A stretch of 10,051 nt of DNA. Origin: an uncultured Megasphaera sp. Lineage in GTDB: Bacteria > Bacillota > Negativicutes > Veillonellales > Megasphaeraceae. Shown here piece after piece: positions 6,158 to 10,051 of this stretch; within the stretch, counting starts at the first letter, position 1, and each line of letters begins with the position of its first letter. Below the pieces are notes generated by a model. That model did no database searches and had not been told where the DNA came from. It was given only the letters and a program-made list of their open reading frames with translations. The translations under genes were made by a program, and so were the position numbers. The stretch is from positions 1 to 10,051 of the forward strand of contig CAKPVJ010000047.1 of NCBI GenBank assembly GCA_934193515.1, written 5' to 3'.

Positions 6158-6205
6158 AGGATTGTGTAAGAATTAGGTATATATCTTGATTAGGGAGGTC
6201 ATGAC

Positions 6206-9200
6206 ATGCAGTCTATTCGACGTTTGTATGTTGCCAAAAAAGATTTTTTTGCTGATGAAGCAAAGAGAATGCTTGCAGATTTACAGGAAAATTTGCTGAT
6301 CAAAGGGTTAACGGATATCAAAATTTACCACCGTTATGATGTGGGTGGTTTGGACGATGCGGCTTTTGAAGCAGCTAAAAACATGATTTTTTCTGAACCG
6401 CCGGTCGATGCCGTATATGATGAACTGCCGTCACAGGCTGGTGATACCGTATTGGCTATTGAATATTTACCCGGCCAGTATGACCAGCGCGCGGATTCCG
6501 CTATGCAGTGCCTGCAGATGCTGACGATGAAAAACGACAGCCCTGTTCGTACGGCCCAGGTTATTGTATTATCCGGCACGTTGTCTGATGATGATGTAGC
6601 AGCTATCGAACATTACTGCATTAACCCTGTAGAAGCGCGTGAAGCTTCGCTGGACCCGGTAACGACGTTGGAAATGCCTTGGGAACAGCCTGCAGATGTA
6701 CCGACTGTGAAGAATTTTGATACGATGGATGACGAATCCCTCAAAGAATTATCTGCACACATGGGACTGGCTATGAGTTTTGAAGACTTGAAATTCTGCC
6801 AGGAATACTTCCATAATGAAGAAAAACGTGACCCGACGATTACAGAAATTCGGGTTATCGATACATATTGGTCTGACCATTGCCGTCATACTACTTTTAT
6901 GACGGAATTAACAGATATTGCGTTTGAAAACGGCAAATTTACGGCGCCGATTCAGCGTGCATATGAAGCGTATAAAACGACGCGGGAAAACTTAAATCGC
7001 AAAAAGCCGCAGACTTTGATGGACATGGCTACGATTGCCGTCAAAGAATTAAAAGCAGCCGGTAAACTGCAGAATTTGGACGAATCTGAAGAAATCAATG
7101 CCTGCACCATCATCATTCCTGTCGATGTCGATGGCGTCGAAGAAGAATGGCTGTTGCTTTTCAAAAATGAAACACATAACCATCCGACGGAAATCGAACC
7201 GTTCGGCGGCGCGGCAACCTGCCTTGGCGGCTGCATTCGCGATCCTTTAAGCGGCCGTTCCTATGTGTATCAGGCGATGCGCGTAACCGGTGCCGGCGAC
7301 CCGCGGCAGTCGATTAAAGATACACTGACAGGCAAACTGCCGCAGCGGATTTTGACAACCGGCGCTGCCAAAGGATACAGCTCATACGGCAACCAGATTG
7401 GCTTGGCAACCGGTGAAGTCAAAGAATATTATAACCAGGGTTTTATTGCTAAACGCATGGAAATTGGCGCAGTTCTCGGTGCAGCTCCCCGCAGCAACGT
7501 CGTTCGTGAAGAACCGGTTCCCGGTGACATTATCATTCTTCTTGGCGGCAAAACCGGCCGTGACGGCTGCGGCGGCGCAACAGGCTCTTCCAAAAAGCAT
7601 ACAGTAGAATCGCTGGAAACATGCGGTGCCGAAGTACAGAAAGGGAATGCCCTTACAGAACGTAAAATCCAGCGGTTGTTCCGCCGCCATGAAGTGACAG
7701 TTCTTATTAAACGCTGCAATGACTTTGGCGCAGGCGGCGTATCTGTAGCTATTGGTGAATTGACAGACGGTCTTGATATCAATCTCGATAAAGTACCTAA
7801 GAAATACGAAGGCCTTGATGGTACAGAATTGGCTATTTCCGAATCACAGGAACGCATGGCTGTCGTAGTAGCACCGGAACATGTTGATGAATTTATGAAG
7901 TATGCAGCAGAAGAAAACCTGGAAGCTACGATTGTAGCTGTTGCAACCGATACTAAACGTCTTGTCATGCATTGGCGCGACCAGAATGTAGTCAATATTA
8001 CCCGTGCGTTCCTTGATACGAACGGCGTTACACAGCATCGCAAAGCTGTGGTTGCAGCACCGGAAGACAAAGATTTCTTTAAAGCACCGGAAGTTAAGGA
8101 CGTAGCTAAGACTTGGCTGAATACGATGGGAACCTTGAATGTTGCATCGGAACAAGGCTTGGCAGAACGCTTTGACAGCACGATTGGTGCCCGCACCGTT
8201 CTCATGCCGTTTGGCGGCAAATATCAAAAAACGCCGGTAGAAGGCATGGTTGCCAAGATACCTGTTACGCACGGCAATACGACGACGGCCAGCATCTTTA
8301 CCCATGGATATGATCCGGATTTAGCGATTTGGAGCCCGTTCCATGGTGCATTATATGCTGTTATTCAATCTATTGCTAAATTGGTAGCACTTGGCGGCGA
8401 TCGTAAAAAAGTATATTTGACGATGCAGGAATTTTTCCAGAGCCTCGGTACAAACGAAAAGGCCTGGGGCCAGCCAGTCAGTGCCCTGCTCGGTGCGTAT
8501 GTAGCACAGCAGCAGATGGAAGTAGCGGCTATTGGCGGCAAAGACAGCATGAGTGGTACGTTTGAAAACCTCACGGTACCGCCGACACTGGTTTCGTTTG
8601 CTATCGTTCCTGAACACACGCGCAATATCATTTCACCGGAATTTAAAAAAGCCGGTCATGCCGTTCTTTTATTTGATTTGCCGCGTGATGCAGAAGACAT
8701 GCCTGATTTTGATGTTTTCAAAGAACACTGCGATTTCCTGCATCAGGCAGTTCTTAGCGGAAAAATTAAAGCAATGCATGCTGTAGGTCAAGGCGGCACG
8801 GCAGCAGCACTGGCTCAAATGGCATTTGGCAACCGCATTGGGGTTACTGTTGATAATGCTGTTACGGCGCAAGACCTTTTTGACCTCCGTTACGGTTCTA
8901 TCCTTGTGGAAGTAGAAGAAGTTGTAGCTGCCGATTGGGAAAAACGTGCGCATGTATTCCGTATCGGCACGACGAATGCCTCGCAGGCTATGGAAGTCAG
9001 CGGCGTGAATATTTCCTTGGCAGACCTGCAGCACGTTTGGGAAGAACCGCTTAGCAAGGTATTCCCCATTCAATGCGAAAGCGCTGAAGGAGATGTTGAG
9101 CTTCCGCTCTTTACGACATACGGCCCTAAACGCAGTGAATCTTTCGGCAAACCGCGCGTATTTATTCCTGTATGCCCAGGAACCAACTGCGAATACGATT

Positions 9201-9949
9201 CTGCAGCAGCATTTGAACAGGCCGGCGCTGTAACAGATGTCATGGTACTGCGCAATAATACGCCGCAGGACTTGGCTGAATCTATCGATGAAATGGCAAA
9301 ACGGATTGCCCAAGCACAGATTATCATGTTCCCAGGCGGCTTTAGTGCCGGCGATGAACCAGAAGGTTCCGGCAAATTTATTGCCACACTGTTCCGCAGC
9401 CCGGCATTGTCAGAAGCATTGGAAACGCTATTGTATAAACGGGATGGCTTGGCTCTCGGCATTTGCAACGGCTTCCAGGCACTTATCAAACTGGGGCTTT
9501 TGCCGTATGGACATATTCAGCCGCTCCGTGCAGACAGCCCGACCTTGACGTACAATACGATTGGCCGTCATTTGTCACGCATGGTCAATACGAAAGTAGT
9601 ATCCGTCATGAGTCCATGGTTTAGCAATGTTCAGGCAGGCGACGTACATACCATTGCCATTTCACACGGCGAAGGACGGTTTGTTGCGACACCGCAGCAG
9701 ATTCGCGAACTGGCTGCCAACGGACAGATTGCGACGCAGTATGTAGACCTCAAAGGCAACGCAAGCTATGACAGCACGTATAATCCGAACCAGTCTATCA
9801 TGGCTGTAGAAGGCATTACAAGTCCAGATGGACGTGTTCTTGGTAAAATGGGCCACACCGAACGCTTCAGCGCTGATGATGTATTTGAAAATATCACAGG
9901 AAATAAATTCCAGCCTATTTTCAAAGCTGGCGTAGCTTATTTTAAATAA
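6206..9949 (+). CDS. purL: Phosphoribosylformylglycinamidine synthase PurL, single-chain
   Basis: Fourth step of de novo purine synthesis: FGAR, glutamine and ATP give FGAM. At 1247 residues this is the large one-chain enzyme, with synthetase and glutaminase fused, of the clade II type found in clostridia and relatives. Bacillus instead splits it into PurS, PurQ and PurL. Seen in order: SDHCRHTTF near residue 222; the ATP-site stretch NETHNHPTEIEPFGGAATCLGG from about 321; GRDGCGGATGSS near 450; NDFGAGGVSVA near 504; the second synthetase half with GQGGTAAALAQMAFG near 857. The C-terminal class I glutaminase domain begins at about residue 980 (PVCPGTNCEYDSAAAFE). Its catalytic triad is Cys1087 (GICNGFQAL), His1217 and Glu1219 (GHTER, where E. 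coli PurL has HPE). SHGEGRF lies at 1153-1159. All catalytic parts are present. GGGAGG (6193-6198), 7 bases before the ATG, fixes the start; the out-of-frame ATG at 6201 is too close to it. The gene is monocistronic, with promoters P1 and P2 and its own terminator. Confidence 0.98.
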   Translation: MQSIRRLYVAKKDFFADEAKRMLADLQENLLIKGLTDIKIYHRYDVGGLDDAAFEAAKNMIFSEPPVDAVYDELPSQAGDTVLAIEYLPGQYDQRADSAMQCLQMLTMKNDSPVRTAQVIVLSGTLSDDDVAAIEHYCINPVEAREASLDPVTTLEMPWEQPADVPTVKNFDTMDDESLKELSAHMGLAMSFEDLKFCQEYFHNEEKRDPTITEIRVIDTYWSDHCRHTTFMTELTDIAFENGKFTAPIQRAYEAYKTTRENLNRKKPQTLMDMATIAVKELKAAGKLQNLDESEEINACTIIIPVDVDGVEEEWLLLFKNETHNHPTEIEPFGGAATCLGGCIRDPLSGRSYVYQAMRVTGAGDPRQSIKDTLTGKLPQRILTTGAAKGYSSYGNQIGLATGEVKEYYNQGFIAKRMEIGAVLGAAPRSNVVREEPVPGDIIILLGGKTGRDGCGGATGSSKKHTVESLETCGAEVQKGNALTERKIQRLFRRHEVTVLIKRCNDFGAGGVSVAIGELTDGLDINLDKVPKKYEGLDGTELAISESQERMAVVVAPEHVDEFMKYAAEENLEATIVAVATDTKRLVMHWRDQNVVNITRAFLDTNGVTQHRKAVVAAPEDKDFFKAPEVKDVAKTWLNTMGTLNVASEQGLAERFDSTIGARTVLMPFGGKYQKTPVEGMVAKIPVTHGNTTTASIFTHGYDPDLAIWSPFHGALYAVIQSIAKLVALGGDRKKVYLTMQEFFQSLGTNEKAWGQPVSALLGAYVAQQQMEVAAIGGKDSMSGTFENLTVPPTLVSFAIVPEHTRNIISPEFKKAGHAVLLFDLPRDAEDMPDFDVFKEHCDFLHQAVLSGKIKAMHAVGQGGTAAALAQMAFGNRIGVTVDNAVTAQDLFDLRYGSILVEVEEVVAADWEKRAHVFRIGTTNASQAMEVSGVNISLADLQHVWEEPLSKVFPIQCESAEGDVELPLFTTYGPKRSESFGKPRVFIPVCPGTNCEYDSAAAFEQAGAVTDVMVLRNNTPQDLAESIDEMAKRIAQAQIIMFPGGFSAGDEPEGSGKFIATLFRSPALSEALETLLYKRDGLALGICNGFQALIKLGLLPYGHIQPLRADSPTLTYNTIGRHLSRMVNTKVVSVMSPWFSNVQAGDVHTIAISHGEGRFVATPQQIRELAANGQIATQYVDLKGNASYDSTYNPNQSIMAVEGITSPDGRVLGKMGHTERFSADDVFENITGNKFQPIFKAGVAYFK

Positions 9950-10002
9950 AAGAGCAATCTACTAGATGTAATATAAAGGGGCTGTAACGTAATAGTCCCA
10001 TC

Positions 10003-10040
10003 AAAAAAAACGGATTCAGATAACTGAGTCCGTTTTTTTT
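10003..10040 (+). terminator. purL terminator
   Basis: The left arm 10003-10019 (A8 then CGGATTCAG) pairs with the right arm 10024-10040 (CTGAGTCCG then T8) around a 4-nt ATAA loop: 17 pairs, one of them a G-U wobble. The A8/T8 flanks would let it work in both directions. It starts 53 bases after the purL stop; the bases between hold no gene. Confidence 0.92.
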
Positions 10041-10051
10041 AGCAAAAGAGA

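Larger units (their letters stand above)
5837..6205. other. Divergent intergenic region between the GNAT gene and purL
   Basis: 369 bases, very AT-rich, with no supported full gene. It contains the GNAT ribosome binding site (5843-5850), an imperfect hairpin with GTGAAA / TTTCAC ends (5888-5893 and 5920-5925), an exact 19-bp palindrome (5954-5972), two rightward promoters (6017-6045 and 6129-6157), a possible tiny leader ORF (6073-6105) and the purL ribosome binding site (6193-6198). Confidence 0.6.

Noticed and set aside
7429..8220. 263-residue open frame on the minus strand inside purL
   Set aside because: Ser/Arg/Pro-rich composition typical of an antisense shadow of a well-conserved gene; PurL motifs in the plus frame explain the sequence.
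8669..9313. 214-residue minus-strand frame inside purL
   Set aside because: Lies opposite conserved PurL sequence, has no recognisable domain and no ribosome binding site that I could see.
9977..9999. GGGGCTGT...AGTCCC after purL as an insertion sequence end
   Set aside because: Weak, short imperfect repeat with no transposase frame or partner repeat in the window.

Overview
The window looks like an ordinary chromosomal stretch from a low-to-mid GC Firmicute. Strong AGGAG-type ribosome binding sites, sigma-A-like promoters, hairpin plus T-tract terminators, a Bacillus-type Xpt and a single-chain clade II PurL all point that way. The Negativicutes (Veillonella/Megasphaera-like bacteria) are my best guess, but this rests on general protein resemblance and is not proven. 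I see no mobile elements, CRISPR arrays, tRNA or rRNA genes.

Layout. Bases 3-59 probably hold the last 18 codons of a plus-strand gene that enters from the left and that I cannot identify. After a gap with no visible gene comes purA (336-1619, adenylosuccinate synthetase), closed by a perfect 25-bp hairpin terminator. Next is a lone OmpR/PhoB-type response regulator (1822-2502) in which the phosphoacceptor Asp and one metal-binding Asp are both Asn. Convergent to it is a minus-strand block, read right to left: xpt (5058-4483, xanthine phosphoribosyltransferase), a short GC-rich terminator, an unrecognised 203-residue protein (4413-3802) and an MFS transporter (3786-2572). The last two are tightly spaced and probably cotranscribed. 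Further right are a strong hairpin (5240-5289), a GNAT acetyltransferase (5836-5387, minus), a 369-bp AT-rich divergent region with two good promoters facing right, and purL (6206-9949, single-chain FGAM synthase) with its own terminator at the right edge.

How the genes fit together. Three of the genes are purine metabolism: purL (step 4 of de novo IMP synthesis), purA (first committed step from IMP to AMP) and xpt (salvage of xanthine to XMP). They are separate transcription units on both strands rather than one pur operon, and I see no purine riboswitch or clear PurR box at any of them. The unknown protein and the MFS transporter lie downstream of xpt, but the terminator between them argues against a simple shared function. 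The most unusual item is the response regulator with a degenerate phosphorylation site and no adjacent kinase. A possible two-promoter leader with a tiny ORF ahead of purL is a weaker lead. I found no convincing new multi-gene system.
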